This document shows positions 1-8,773 of a DNA stretch of 64,000 nucleotides, in pieces; position 1 is the stretch's first letter; every line of letters starts with the position of its first letter. This stretch comes from an uncultured bacterium (lineage in GTDB: Bacteria; Patescibacteriota; Saccharimonadia; Saccharimonadales; Saccharimonadaceae). Location of the stretch: the NCBI GenBank assembly GCA_903900345.1, contig CAIUMO010000025.1:1-64000 (forward strand), given 5' to 3'. The translations under genes and the position numbers were made by a program. The notes beneath the pieces were generated by a model. It did no database searches. It saw nothing but the letters and a program-made list of their open reading frames with translations, and was not told where the DNA came from.

Positions 1-149
1 CACGAGTCGGTCACTTCTCTCATCCTGGCAATTACAAGGCTTGGTTCGCAATCTATGACGGTAACAAATGGCGTCCTTATGACACATACACGCCAGAGAC
101 TGGTGCAGAAAATACTACTTTGAACTTTACAGTTAAACCCGCTTTGTAG
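1..149 (+). CDS. 3' end of an unidentified CDS (partial)
   Basis: An open frame enters from the left edge (codon phase beginning at base 3) and stops at TAG 147-149, leaving about 48 residues. The fragment starts RVGHFSHPGNYKAW and ends in a beta-strand-like stretch, LNFTVKPAL. Its aromatic, Gly/Pro-rich composition resembles the end of an extracellular beta-domain, but the family cannot be named from this piece. It converges on the glycosyltransferase ending at 192, with 42 bases between them and no clear terminator. Confidence 0.6.
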   Translation, partial: RVGHFSHPGNYKAWFAIYDGNKWRPYDTYTPETGAENTTLNFTVKPAL

Positions 150-191
150 AAAATTTGTAGCTGCGGTTAGACTCTATAAGAGTTGTTGGTG

Positions 192-1136
192 TTATTTTTT
201 ATTCTTATTGTTATAAATATTCTTGATAGCATAGAGCGGACGGTTTTGAACCTCTGTGTATATGCGACCAATATAGCTACCAAGCACGCCTAACATTATT
301 AGCTGCATTCCGCCAACAAAAAATATACTAATTACAATAAATGTCCATCCATCAACCACATTATGAGGTGTAAAGAGCTTTACGCATACGGCATAAATGA
401 TTGAAAGAAGGCTAATTCCAGACATGAAATATCCAATGCCACTAATAAGTTTTAATGGAGCGCTTGAAAAGCCCATTATGCCGTCGGCGGCAAACTTTAT
501 CATTTTTGATAAAGGATAGCCAGTTTTGCCAGAATGGCGTTCATCGCGATCAAAGGATACTCCGATTTGTTTGAAGCCGATATTGCTAATCAGGCCTCTT
601 AGGAAGCGATTATGTTCAGAATACTTTTTCATTTCTTCTGCAATCTTGCGATCAATAAGACGGAAGTCGCCAGTGTTTCGAGGTATATCTATACTGGCAA
701 CTTTATGTAGGAAACGGTAATACATGTCAGCTGTTACTTTTTTGAATATAGTATCTTTGCGCGATTTTCTTTGTGCATATGCCACATCATAGCCTTCTTC
801 CCACTTGTTGATCAGTTCGAGACTAACTGATGGTGGATCTTGCATGTCGCTGTCCATAATGATAATAGCATCACCAGTTGCATGGTCAATTCCAGCTGTA
901 ACGGCAATTTGATGTCCAAAATTACGAGCAAAATCTATAATAAATATACGCTCGTCTTTATCAGCGAGCTCACTTAGTAATTCTAGGGAATTATCTTTGC
1001 TGCCGTCATTAATGAATATAAATTCAAAGTTATACTTTTTTTGAATCGGTCTTATAGTCTTAATAATAGTTTTGTATAAGAGGTCTATATTACCTGACTC
1101 GTTGTATATTGGAAATATGTAGGTTAGCTTTTTCAT
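192..1136 (-). CDS. GT2 glycosyltransferase, DPM1/GtrB-like, membrane-anchored
   Basis: A 314-aa family 2 glycosyltransferase, predicted to move a sugar from a nucleotide donor to a polyprenyl-phosphate carrier at the inner face of the membrane. The N-terminal GT-A fold shows FPIYNESGNI at the start, INDGSKD near residue 42, and DSDMQDPP at residues 95-102, the metal-binding DXD and adjacent QDPP typical of dolichol-phosphate-mannose synthase and bactoprenol glucosyltransferase relatives. Two hydrophobic segments (about 232-255 and 266-292) anchor the C terminus, as in GtrB. A TATAAT box lies 8 nt before the ATG. The transferred sugar cannot be told from sequence. Confidence 0.88.
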   Translation of the reverse strand: MKKLTYIFPIYNESGNIDLLYKTIIKTIRPIQKKYNFEFIFINDGSKDNSLELLSELADKDERIFIIDFARNFGHQIAVTAGIDHATGDAIIIMDSDMQDPPSVSLELINKWEEGYDVAYAQRKSRKDTIFKKVTADMYYRFLHKVASIDIPRNTGDFRLIDRKIAEEMKKYSEHNRFLRGLISNIGFKQIGVSFDRDERHSGKTGYPLSKMIKFAADGIMGFSSAPLKLISGIGYFMSGISLLSIIYAVCVKLFTPHNVVDGWTFIVISIFFVGGMQLIMLGVLGSYIGRIYTEVQNRPLYAIKNIYNNKNKK

Positions 1137-1144
1137 CTATGAAG

Positions 1145-1150
1145 ATTATA
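1145..1150 (-). promoter_or_regulatory. -10 box, 8 nt before the GT2 start codon
   Basis: TATAAT on the minus strand with only CTTCATAG between it and the ATG at 1136. Transcription would begin at or within 1-2 nt of the start codon, so the mRNA should be leaderless or nearly so. No Shine-Dalgarno site fits in the gap. Confidence 0.6.
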
Positions 1151-1186
1151 CGTGAACGGTACCGTATTGTCACTATCGCCCAAAGA

Positions 1187-3409
1187 CTAATAGTTTATAA
1201 TCCTAAGCATTTGATCTATCTCATTTTCAAACGCATGGTATGTTTGTGTTTTTACAAGTTGCTTATATAGGTTATCTGCTTTGACATCAAAATCGTGCCG
1301 ACTTTTAATTAGTTTACGGATTACAGCGGCAAATTCCTCTGCCGATTCGGGATTTTTAATTAAACTAGCATTTTTACCTACAAGGTTAGGTATGCCACCA
1401 ATAGCGGTGCTAATGATAGGTAATTTTGCTAGACCTGCTTCTATCAAGATGTTTGGTGTGCCGTCGAACATACTTGTATATATAATGGCGTCATATTCAT
1501 TAAGGTTAATATCGTCGAAGAAGCTCTTAAAACCACCTCGGTAGTTAAGATTTTTAAGTGATTTGTTAACTAATGGGTTAGTCGAGTAATGCCCCTTTTC
1601 TGGTGCGCCGTAACAATCAATTAAAACATCATTAGTATTTGCGAATTGTTTTGCGATAGCAACAACTGTTTCTGGACGCTTCTCTTTTTTGATTCGCGAG
1701 GCCCATAATAGACGAACTGGCGTATTATTCTTGGCTTTACGTGATCTTGCTACTTCTGGGACATTGAATGGCTGATGGTGTAATATCATCTTTTTCTTAT
1801 CCATGCCATATTCATTTTCCCATAGATCTATAATTGCTTGGTTGTCGGTTGTTATGCATTTAACTTGGTTATAACACAGAGGTATGTATTCATGCACGTA
1901 ACCCTGACGTTGTCCAAATTTAGATATAACTTCATTATATGCTGTTGCTACGATGCTAATATTTTTTGATTCCAAGTATGATTTATGCTCGGTTATAAAC
2001 TTAAACCCAAGCAGCGAATTGGCGATATGAACAGCCTCGACGTCTAATTGTTCAACAAGTAGTTTAATCATCTGCAGACAAAATACACTATAATCAATAT
2101 CGCTATTTATAATTTCTGCTATTGGTAGAAAATCTATTGAATCAGATAACTTGCTTGTATTGCATTCAACCGATTTTATTAACGGGTTGGTTGAGATGAC
2201 TAATATGTGTTTGTCTGGTCTAAGTTTGGCGATAGCGTTTGCATAGTTGATAAAAAACATATCCGCCCCACCCTCTATCAGCCAAGGTACGACAAGTAAG
2301 TAATCATACTTATCATAAGTAAGGTGCGAGCAGGCTATTTTATAATATAACCCAAATTTATAATTGTTATCTTGGTTGCTCAGGCAAAGTGGCGACATGC
2401 CTTTTAAATATTCTGGGTATATAAATACGCGTGGTTCAATCTTGTGTATTAGTTGAGCATCTTTTAGTAGCCATGATGGGGCTGCGTAAGACGTAGAGAA
2501 TGAGATGCCAGCACTTATATTGTTGATGCGGCTGCGCATGTTATGGTATATCTCAAGACTATGCTGTGCGGATTTGACAATTATCGGATAACTCTTTAGT
2601 TTATCTTTTACTGTGTTTTTTAATCTTCGACTGGCAGGTGTAGTTGGTTTGTGTTTTGTGAACTCATCAACTAGCTCGATTGATTTAATGTTTGACGGTA
2701 AAAGAAGCTTTGTCTTCGGAAGAATAAAACGGTTAAACGTATGTGTTTGTAATTGATCCTTTGTGTAATAACAAGTACGGGGGATCTTCTCGAGTGTTAT
2801 TCTTTTATCAATAAGTTCACAAATTATGTGCCATTGGTAGGGGTCGTATTCATTACTATTACATGGGGTATATTCAAAGTCTTCAAAAATGTTTTTTGGG
2901 AAAATAAGTGACGACTTCCAACGACAATCAAAAACGTTTAGCAGAGTTTCTATCTCGAAATTTGTAAATGTATTTGATGGTTGAATTATAGGTGAATTAT
3001 ATGGCTCATTATAATATCCGACGATAGTGTCGCAATATGTAACGTATCGGCCATAATCCTTTGACTCTAGTAGCTCTAATGATTTTGAAAGATACTGAGA
3101 TGACAACAGATCACCTGCAGTAAGGAATATAACGTATTTACCGTTCGACTTCGAGAGCGAGTAGTTCCGAGAAAGGTTAATATCGTAGAATGTATTTTTT
3201 AGAACGACAACGCTATTCTCTAACAGGAAATCATTGTTTGTGTCTATGTATTGAATCGTCGAAGCGGATGGGTTGTCTATATGAAGAATGATTTCACTCT
3301 TAAAATTACTGTTTTTTGTCTCAGCAATGGCGCTTAAAATACTCTTGTGGATTGTTATGCCCTCTGAACTTGACGTGATAATTATCGATAAATCAAGAAT
3401 ATTTTTCAT
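1187..3409 (-). CDS. Two-domain glycosyltransferase, GT2 fused to GT4
   Basis: A 740-aa protein with two glycosyltransferase modules. Residues about 7-125 look like a GT2 GT-A fold (LSIIITSSSEG at the start, LSRNYSLSKSNGKYVIFLTAGD in the nucleotide-binding half). Residues about 430-740 are a GT4 GT-B fold: LLWASRIKKEKRPETV opens the donor-binding domain and FDGTPNILIEAG is the E-containing C-terminal signature. The middle, about 130-430, is not recognised. Fusions like this usually build a repeating glycan with two linkages, so a role in surface polysaccharide assembly is inferred. It lies downstream of galE on the same strand, with its own TATAAT 7 nt before the ATG. Confidence 0.8.
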   Translation of the reverse strand: MKNILDLSIIITSSSEGITIHKSILSAIAETKNSNFKSEIILHIDNPSASTIQYIDTNNDFLLENSVVVLKNTFYDINLSRNYSLSKSNGKYVIFLTAGDLLSSQYLSKSLELLESKDYGRYVTYCDTIVGYYNEPYNSPIIQPSNTFTNFEIETLLNVFDCRWKSSLIFPKNIFEDFEYTPCNSNEYDPYQWHIICELIDKRITLEKIPRTCYYTKDQLQTHTFNRFILPKTKLLLPSNIKSIELVDEFTKHKPTTPASRRLKNTVKDKLKSYPIIVKSAQHSLEIYHNMRSRINNISAGISFSTSYAAPSWLLKDAQLIHKIEPRVFIYPEYLKGMSPLCLSNQDNNYKFGLYYKIACSHLTYDKYDYLLVVPWLIEGGADMFFINYANAIAKLRPDKHILVISTNPLIKSVECNTSKLSDSIDFLPIAEIINSDIDYSVFCLQMIKLLVEQLDVEAVHIANSLLGFKFITEHKSYLESKNISIVATAYNEVISKFGQRQGYVHEYIPLCYNQVKCITTDNQAIIDLWENEYGMDKKKMILHHQPFNVPEVARSRKAKNNTPVRLLWASRIKKEKRPETVVAIAKQFANTNDVLIDCYGAPEKGHYSTNPLVNKSLKNLNYRGGFKSFFDDINLNEYDAIIYTSMFDGTPNILIEAGLAKLPIISTAIGGIPNLVGKNASLIKNPESAEEFAAVIRKLIKSRHDFDVKADNLYKQLVKTQTYHAFENEIDQMLRIINY

Positions 3410-3416
3410 ATCATAT

Positions 3417-3422
3417 ATTATA
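3417..3422 (-). promoter_or_regulatory. Extended -10 box of the GT2-GT4 gene
   Basis: TGGTATAAT on the minus strand, 7 nt before the ATG at 3409, predicting a leaderless transcript. A GAGGC/GCCTC hairpin at about 3424-3441 lies just upstream, between the galE stop and this promoter. It has no T-run, so it is at best a weak terminator. Confidence 0.6.
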
Positions 3423-3467
3423 CCATGAGGCTATATCTCGCCTCAGAGCTGTAATTAGGCGGACAGA

Positions 3468-4484
3468 TTAAATATTCTTATATCCGTTAGGATTGTTTGA
3501 TTGCCAGCGCCAAGAATCTTCACATGCCTGATCGATGGTTTTTTCAGCAGTCCAACCAAGTTCTTTGTTGGCTTTATCGGCGGTAGCGTAACACGACGCG
3601 ACGTCACCAGGGCGACGAGGAACGATCTGGTATGGTATGTCTTTGCCGGCGGCTTTACCAAAAGCTGTTATAAGCTCGAGCACAGATACGCCACGGCCAG
3701 TGCCTAGGTTATAAGTAGAGACGCCTGGTTGACTATGCTTCAGGGCGGCGACATGGCCTTTGGCAAGGTCGACGACATGAATATAGTCGCGAACGCCTGT
3801 ACCATCCGTAGTGTCATAGTCATTGCCGAAAACATTAACTTTTTGTAGCTTACCAACAGCAACTTGAGCGATATAGGGCAGTAAATTATTTGGAATACCA
3901 TTTGGATCTTCACCGATCATACCGCTAGAATGTGCGCCGACTGGATTAAAGTAGCGCAACAAGGTCACCTCTACGGAACTATCAGAAACGCTAAAGTCGC
4001 GCAGGATTTGCTCAATCATGAATTTAGTTTGGCCATAAGGATTAGTTATGCCAACACCAATACGACTTTCTTCGGTTAACGGCAGAGTTTCAGGGTCGCC
4101 ATAGACAGTTGCCGATGAGCTAAAGACGATTCTTTTGACATTATGTTGTTTCATAACTTCCAACAATACAAGTGTAGAATCTATGTTGTTACTGTAGTAT
4201 TCAAGTGGTTTTGAGATTGACTCACCAACTGCTTTTAGTCCGGCAAAATGAATGACGGCATCAAAATGGTTCTTATTAAATACTTCTTTGAGTGCATTAA
4301 TATCACGAACATCAATGTCATAAAAAGGTATTGTTGAGTTTGTAATTTTTTCAACACGTCGCAGCGATTCTTGGCTGCTGTTTGATAGGTTATCGACAAC
4401 AACAACTGAGTGTCCACTACTTAATAGTTCAATAATTGTGTGTGATCCAATGTAACCAGCGCCACCAGTTATAAGTATATTCAT
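3468..4484 (-). CDS. galE: UDP-glucose 4-epimerase
   Basis: A 338-aa short-chain dehydrogenase/reductase that interconverts UDP-glucose and UDP-galactose (or the N-acetyl forms) in the cytosol using bound NAD. It shows the Rossmann motif GGAGYIGSH at residues 7-15, the FSSSATVYG strand at 121-129, and the catalytic Y150-x3-K154 pair in YGQTK. RYFNPVGAH and the substrate-loop region follow in family order, and the length is normal for GalE. It is transcribed divergently from the GDP-mannose pyrophosphorylase across 47 bp. It probably supplies galactosyl or GalNAc donors to the neighbouring glycosyltransferases. Confidence 0.95.
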   Translation of the reverse strand: MNILITGGAGYIGSHTIIELLSSGHSVVVVDNLSNSSQESLRRVEKITNSTIPFYDIDVRDINALKEVFNKNHFDAVIHFAGLKAVGESISKPLEYYSNNIDSTLVLLEVMKQHNVKRIVFSSSATVYGDPETLPLTEESRIGVGITNPYGQTKFMIEQILRDFSVSDSSVEVTLLRYFNPVGAHSSGMIGEDPNGIPNNLLPYIAQVAVGKLQKVNVFGNDYDTTDGTGVRDYIHVVDLAKGHVAALKHSQPGVSTYNLGTGRGVSVLELITAFGKAAGKDIPYQIVPRRPGDVASCYATADKANKELGWTAEKTIDQACEDSWRWQSNNPNGYKNI

Positions 4485-4490
4485 ATAGCT

Positions 4491-4496
4491 ATTATA
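4491..4496 (-). promoter_or_regulatory. Extended -10 box of galE
   Basis: TGCTATAAT on the minus strand with a 6-nt gap to the galE ATG at 4484. It is one half of a very tight divergent promoter pair with the box at 4520. Confidence 0.65.
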
Positions 4497-4519
4497 GCAT
4501 TTAGCCTAATTAAGTAGGT

Positions 4520-4525
4520 TATAAT
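4520..4525 (+). promoter_or_regulatory. -10 box of the mannose-1-phosphate guanylyltransferase gene
   Basis: TATAAT followed by AGAGCG and the ATG at 4532: a 6-nt gap, so the transcript should start on or next to the ATG. The box is 23 nt from the opposite-facing galE -10 box, so two polymerases could hardly bind at the same time. Confidence 0.65.
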
Positions 4526-4531
4526 AGAGCG

Positions 4532-5575
4532 ATGATAACAGTAATTATCGCTGGTGGTTCAGGCACCCGCTTGTGGCCACTGTCTACTCCTGAATATCCA
4601 AAGCACTTATTAAAATTGACCGGCAGTCGGACTATGCTGCAAACAGCTTATGATAGAGCTTCGAAGTTAGGCGATACGATTTATGTCGTAACGGAAGCTA
4701 GCCACTCTGGTCATGTTCGTAATCAATTACCAGAACTGCCAGCATCGGCGTTTTTAATTGAACCAGGCCGACGAGGAACAGCGAATTGTATTGTTTTTGC
4801 GCTTGATGTCATTGCCCGTTCTCATGATCATGATGAGCCGATCGCCTTTATTCACTCTGATCACCATGTGCGTGATATTGGTGGTTTCGCCAGATCATTT
4901 GCTGTAGCTGGAAAAGTGTCGCAAAAAGATAACCAAATCACATTAATCGGCATCGAGCCAACCTTTCCTTCGATCGGATTTGGTTATATTAAACGCGATG
5001 GTGTAATAAGTGCTAGTCGAGGCGTATTCCATGTCGAATCGTTCAAAGAGAAACCGAACTACGAAACAGCTAAGAAGTATGTTGAATCTGGTGATTATCT
5101 TTGGAATTGTGGTTACTTTGTTGGTTCGGTAAATACTTTCTTGGGTGAAATGAGATTGAGCGCGCCAGACCTACTAGATAGTTTTAATAGTTTAGCTCTA
5201 ATTAAAAATGTTGGGTCAAAGCAATATAATGATGCGTATTTAGCGCTTAATAATCAAGTGATAGATATCGCCTTGATAGAAAAGACTAAAAGTTTAGCTG
5301 TAGTTGCCGCTAGTTTTGACTGGATGGATGTTGGGTCGTTCAAAGATTTACATGATGTTGTACCTAGGGATGAGCAGGGTAATTATTGCCATGGCAATAA
5401 CATTCATACCATAGACGTCTCTAATGTCTATATTCGCAACGAAGAAGACGATAAGCCAATCGCTGTTATCGGCCTTGATAATATTGTGGTCGTAAACACG
5501 CCCGATGGCATATTGGTGTCACGTAAGGATGTCAGTCATAAGACTGGTGAGATAGCAAAGAAATTACAGATTTAA
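4532..5575 (+). CDS. manC: Mannose-1-phosphate guanylyltransferase (GDP-mannose pyrophosphorylase)
   Basis: A 347-aa nucleotidyltransferase expected to make GDP-mannose from mannose-1-phosphate and GTP. The activating loop GGSGTRLWP is at residues 8-16, PKHLLKL carries the signature lysine, and FKEKPN (about 168-173) with WNCGYF marks the sugar-binding half. It has the short (about 350 aa) form without the fused isomerase domain of long ManC proteins. No phosphomannose isomerase or mutase is visible in the window. GDP-mannose would feed the mannosyltransferases nearby. It ends one base before the convergent gene at 5577, with no terminator between them. Confidence 0.9.
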   Translation: MITVIIAGGSGTRLWPLSTPEYPKHLLKLTGSRTMLQTAYDRASKLGDTIYVVTEASHSGHVRNQLPELPASAFLIEPGRRGTANCIVFALDVIARSHDHDEPIAFIHSDHHVRDIGGFARSFAVAGKVSQKDNQITLIGIEPTFPSIGFGYIKRDGVISASRGVFHVESFKEKPNYETAKKYVESGDYLWNCGYFVGSVNTFLGEMRLSAPDLLDSFNSLALIKNVGSKQYNDAYLALNNQVIDIALIEKTKSLAVVAASFDWMDVGSFKDLHDVVPRDEQGNYCHGNNIHTIDVSNVYIRNEEDDKPIAVIGLDNIVVVNTPDGILVSRKDVSHKTGEIAKKLQI

Positions 5576-5576
5576 T

Positions 5577-6737
5577 CTAGCCAACAAATCCATGTAGTAT
5601 AAACATGGATAGCATTATAAACTGAATCATTGCACCTGTCAGGCAAAGGCATATTAAAATCGTTTTTCTATATCTACCTTTTATCATTAAGGCTAGCGCT
5701 ACGTAAAAGGTTAAACACGGTAAGATGTAGCGATGTACCGATACTACGTTGCTATTAAGAGTGAACATAACGATCGATGTTAACCCATAGATGCCAAGTG
5801 GTATATATTTGCCTTTTTGTTTTAATAATAAATAAATTGATCCGATTGCTAGAATCATTATGCTACTCAGCGGCAGTATATAATTTATTACTAGCTCATT
5901 ATTAATAGACCTTTGATGTAGAAAAACTTTAACTACTTCATAGGTTGATCTGAGGATGGTTTTAATAAAATTTATGTCAAATATCTGGTAAGACCAATCG
6001 TTTGTCGCGCTGTAGGCATGGAACATTGCCAAAAAGTCACCTCGAACAATTAATAAATATATCCCGTAAACGATAAACCCAATAGGCGCTAATAAAAAAT
6101 ATAGTAGATTTCTATTAAAATACCTCTTTATATCCCAGTTGTATGACCGCATGAATTCAAGGCCACAAAGACCGACTACTAATATAGCTGGTAGTCGAGC
6201 TGAAGTTAGTATTGCTAGGATGATGCCCATAGTTAGCCATTTGTGTCTGAGGGCGAAAATGTAAGCCCATAAACTGAGAGCCATAAATATCGCCTCGCCA
6301 TAGAATACATGCAGGAAGAAAGCTGCGGGCGTAAATAATACCAGTGCGATAAGCCAATACTTTTTTCCGTCGTCAAGAAATTCACGTCCAAGTTTTAGCA
6401 ATGCGATGATTATGGACCAAACGGCGATAGTATTAACTATTTGCCCAGCTACCAAGATATCAAGTGAGTTAAAGCTGATTAGTTTAATGATAATAACAAG
6501 TAATGGAAAGAGCGGATAAAAGGCTGCAGCGGCTGCATCTGTAATGTAGTGGCCGCTTATAACTGCTATATACCAGCCTGAGTCCCAATTATATGTATGG
6601 CTGACGATACTACTAGCCCCACCTATTGAGGAGCTATCTATTAAATAGCCTATAGTTAGCATAGCTGTCTTCCAGGCGACCGTGATAAGTAATGCAATAC
6701 CTAAGTCGGTTTTTAGGAATTTTTTAATTAATTTCAT
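5577..6737 (-). CDS. PIG-V-like membrane mannosyltransferase (GT-C fold)
   Basis: A 386-aa polytopic protein with about nine to ten hydrophobic segments. The first external loop carries NWDSGWYIAV (W51, D52) and then AAFYPLFPLL at about 71-80. This WD-x-x-WY and FYPLFPL combination is the hallmark of Gpi18/PIG-V-type mannosyltransferases, which use a lipid-linked mannose donor on the outer face. The bacterial acceptor is unknown; cell-envelope glycan or protein mannosylation are the likely options. A weak TAAAAT lies 11 nt before the ATG. Confidence 0.72.
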   Translation of the reverse strand: MKLIKKFLKTDLGIALLITVAWKTAMLTIGYLIDSSSIGGASSIVSHTYNWDSGWYIAVISGHYITDAAAAAFYPLFPLLVIIIKLISFNSLDILVAGQIVNTIAVWSIIIALLKLGREFLDDGKKYWLIALVLFTPAAFFLHVFYGEAIFMALSLWAYIFALRHKWLTMGIILAILTSARLPAILVVGLCGLEFMRSYNWDIKRYFNRNLLYFLLAPIGFIVYGIYLLIVRGDFLAMFHAYSATNDWSYQIFDINFIKTILRSTYEVVKVFLHQRSINNELVINYILPLSSIMILAIGSIYLLLKQKGKYIPLGIYGLTSIVMFTLNSNVVSVHRYILPCLTFYVALALMIKGRYRKTILICLCLTGAMIQFIMLSMFILHGFVG

Positions 6738-6901
6738 TATCGTTGACTATTTTACAAAAATTAGTTATTAATAAGGTTTTTCTTTCGATATTCATATATT
6801 AAGATTGTATCATTTAACGGAGGCATAGATAGTTAACTTTAATATCCCCCTATTTTTAGTATTATTTCCGCTTTAACGAACAGCAATAGTTCTTGGTCAG
6901 G

Positions 6902-6943
6902 TATAATAATATATACGTTTCATAAAAAGCAGAGGAGTATCGT
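6902..6943 (+). promoter_or_regulatory. glmS promoter and leader with Shine-Dalgarno site
   Basis: TATAAT at 6902-6907 is followed by a leader of about 30 nt and AGAGGAG at 6931-6937, 6 nt before the ATG. This contrasts with the leaderless starts around it. The leader is far too short for a glmS ribozyme. Confidence 0.65.
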
Positions 6944-8764
6944 ATGTGCGGAATAGTAGGATGTATTGGTAAAAAAGAAGCCCAGCCCTATTTAATTAGC
7001 GGTTTACATCGATTAGAATATCGCGGTTATGATTCGGCTGGAATTGTGACTATTAGTAATGATAATAAGGCGACATTATTGCGCGCCAAAGGTAAAGTCT
7101 CTTCACTGGAGTCATTAATTGGTAAAAATACATCCAAAGATACGATTGGCATTGGTCATACCAGATGGGCAACGCATGGTGAGCCGTCAGAAACTAATGC
7201 CCATCCTCATCAATCTGGCAACGTCTATCTGGTACACAATGGTATTATTGAAAATTACAAAGAGTTAAAGACTAGCCTTAAGGATCATGTCTTTAAAAGC
7301 CAGACCGATACCGAAGTTTTGGCGGCTTTAGTTAACTCGTTTTACAACAACGACACTGAATTAGTTGATGCTGTTACCCAGGCTTTGCAATTGGTAGTAG
7401 GCACCTACGGTATTGCGGTTGTATCGGCTCGCAACCCTGACGAGATTATAGTCGCCCGATCAGGCAGTCCACTAATTATTGGCATAGGTGATGATGAGAC
7501 ATATATCGCCAGTGATGCCTCGGCCTTAATCGGCTACACCACGCAAGCTATTTATTTGAATGATGGTGAGATAGCAGTTTGTCGTCGAGATGGTGTCAAG
7601 TTACGTGATCTTGCAGCTCAACCGATATCAGCTCAGGTTGAAACGATCGAGATTGATATGCAAGCGATTCAGAAACAGGGTTATGATCACTTTTTATTAA
7701 AAGAGATTTGTGAGCAACCAGTTACACTACGCTCAACCTTAAGCGGTAGAGTAAATGTCGAAGACGAACTAGTTAAACTGGGTGGCTTGAATTTAACCGT
7801 CGAAGAAATCAGAGATATCGAGCACGTCACAATAATTGGCTGTGGGACAGCTTATTATGCTGGCTTACTCGGTTCGTATTATCTAGAACAGCTAGTTGAC
7901 GGTTTGACGGTTGATGTCGCTATGGCGTCTGAACTGCGTTACCGCTCGTTCCATTTACCAAAGAAAACAGTTGCTTTGGTGATATCACAATCTGGTGAAA
8001 CGGCCGATACTTTGGCTTGTTTGCGTGAGTTAAAACGAAGAGGTGTAAAAACTCTTGGTATTATTATCGCCGTTGGTTCGACAATTGCTAGGGAAGTTGA
8101 TGGTGGTGTTTATGTCCATGCCGGTCCTGAGATATCTGTCGCCTCTACCAAGGCCTTTACGTCACAAGCAGTCACAATTACTATGTTTGGTGTTCAAATC
8201 GCTCAGGCTAAGGGCTCAGGCGCCAAGGATGTTGCCAAATTTATTAAGGAACTAGACCAATTACCAAATGAAATTGAAGCCGTTATAAATAATTACAAAG
8301 ATCGCATCGCTGACCTTGCTAAACGCTATGCGCATTATGAGCATGCCATATTCTTTGGTCGTGACACCTTATATCCAGTCGCACTTGAAGGAGCGCTAAA
8401 ACTGAAAGAAATATCATACATTCAGGCCGAAGGGTTTGCAGCTGGTGAATTAAAACATGGTCCAATTGCATTAGTCGACGATACCTTCTTTGAAGTCGCT
8501 TTGATATTAGATAATTGGTTGTTTGATAAAAGCCTCAGCGGATTAGCAGAAGTTAACGCCAGAGGTGGGCATATTATTGCAATAACCAATAGTAAAAAAC
8601 AAATTGATGCCGAAGAGGTACTGGTTATTGATACAAAGTTAGACCTATTGGCGCCATTAGTCTTGAATGTCGCCCAGCAACTATTCGCCTATTATGTAAC
8701 TGTTGCCAAGGGTTTCGATGTTGATCAACCACGTAATTTGGCTAAAAGCGTCACGGTTGAGTAG
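6944..8764 (+). CDS. glmS: Glutamine--fructose-6-phosphate aminotransferase (isomerizing)
   Basis: A 606-aa cytosolic enzyme making glucosamine-6-phosphate, the entry point to UDP-GlcNAc and peptidoglycan. Cys2 in MCGIVG is the glutaminase nucleophile. HTRWATHGEP, HNGIIENY and QTDTEV complete the class II amidotransferase domain (1-240). Two SIS domains follow: GCGTAYYAG and SQSGETADT near 300-350, then the C-terminal isomerase part, ending in DQPRNLAKSVTVE as usual. Length and order are fully canonical. It is followed after 9 bases by a GT4 gene. Confidence 0.97.
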   Translation: MCGIVGCIGKKEAQPYLISGLHRLEYRGYDSAGIVTISNDNKATLLRAKGKVSSLESLIGKNTSKDTIGIGHTRWATHGEPSETNAHPHQSGNVYLVHNGIIENYKELKTSLKDHVFKSQTDTEVLAALVNSFYNNDTELVDAVTQALQLVVGTYGIAVVSARNPDEIIVARSGSPLIIGIGDDETYIASDASALIGYTTQAIYLNDGEIAVCRRDGVKLRDLAAQPISAQVETIEIDMQAIQKQGYDHFLLKEICEQPVTLRSTLSGRVNVEDELVKLGGLNLTVEEIRDIEHVTIIGCGTAYYAGLLGSYYLEQLVDGLTVDVAMASELRYRSFHLPKKTVALVISQSGETADTLACLRELKRRGVKTLGIIIAVGSTIAREVDGGVYVHAGPEISVASTKAFTSQAVTITMFGVQIAQAKGSGAKDVAKFIKELDQLPNEIEAVINNYKDRIADLAKRYAHYEHAIFFGRDTLYPVALEGALKLKEISYIQAEGFAAGELKHGPIALVDDTFFEVALILDNWLFDKSLSGLAEVNARGGHIIAITNSKKQIDAEEVLVIDTKLDLLAPLVLNVAQQLFAYYVTVAKGFDVDQPRNLAKSVTVE

Positions 8765-8773
8765 CCGTATCTT

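Noticed and set aside
6908-6943. A glmS ribozyme before glmS
   Set aside because: The predicted leader is only about 30 nt, and the ribozyme needs well over 100 nt.
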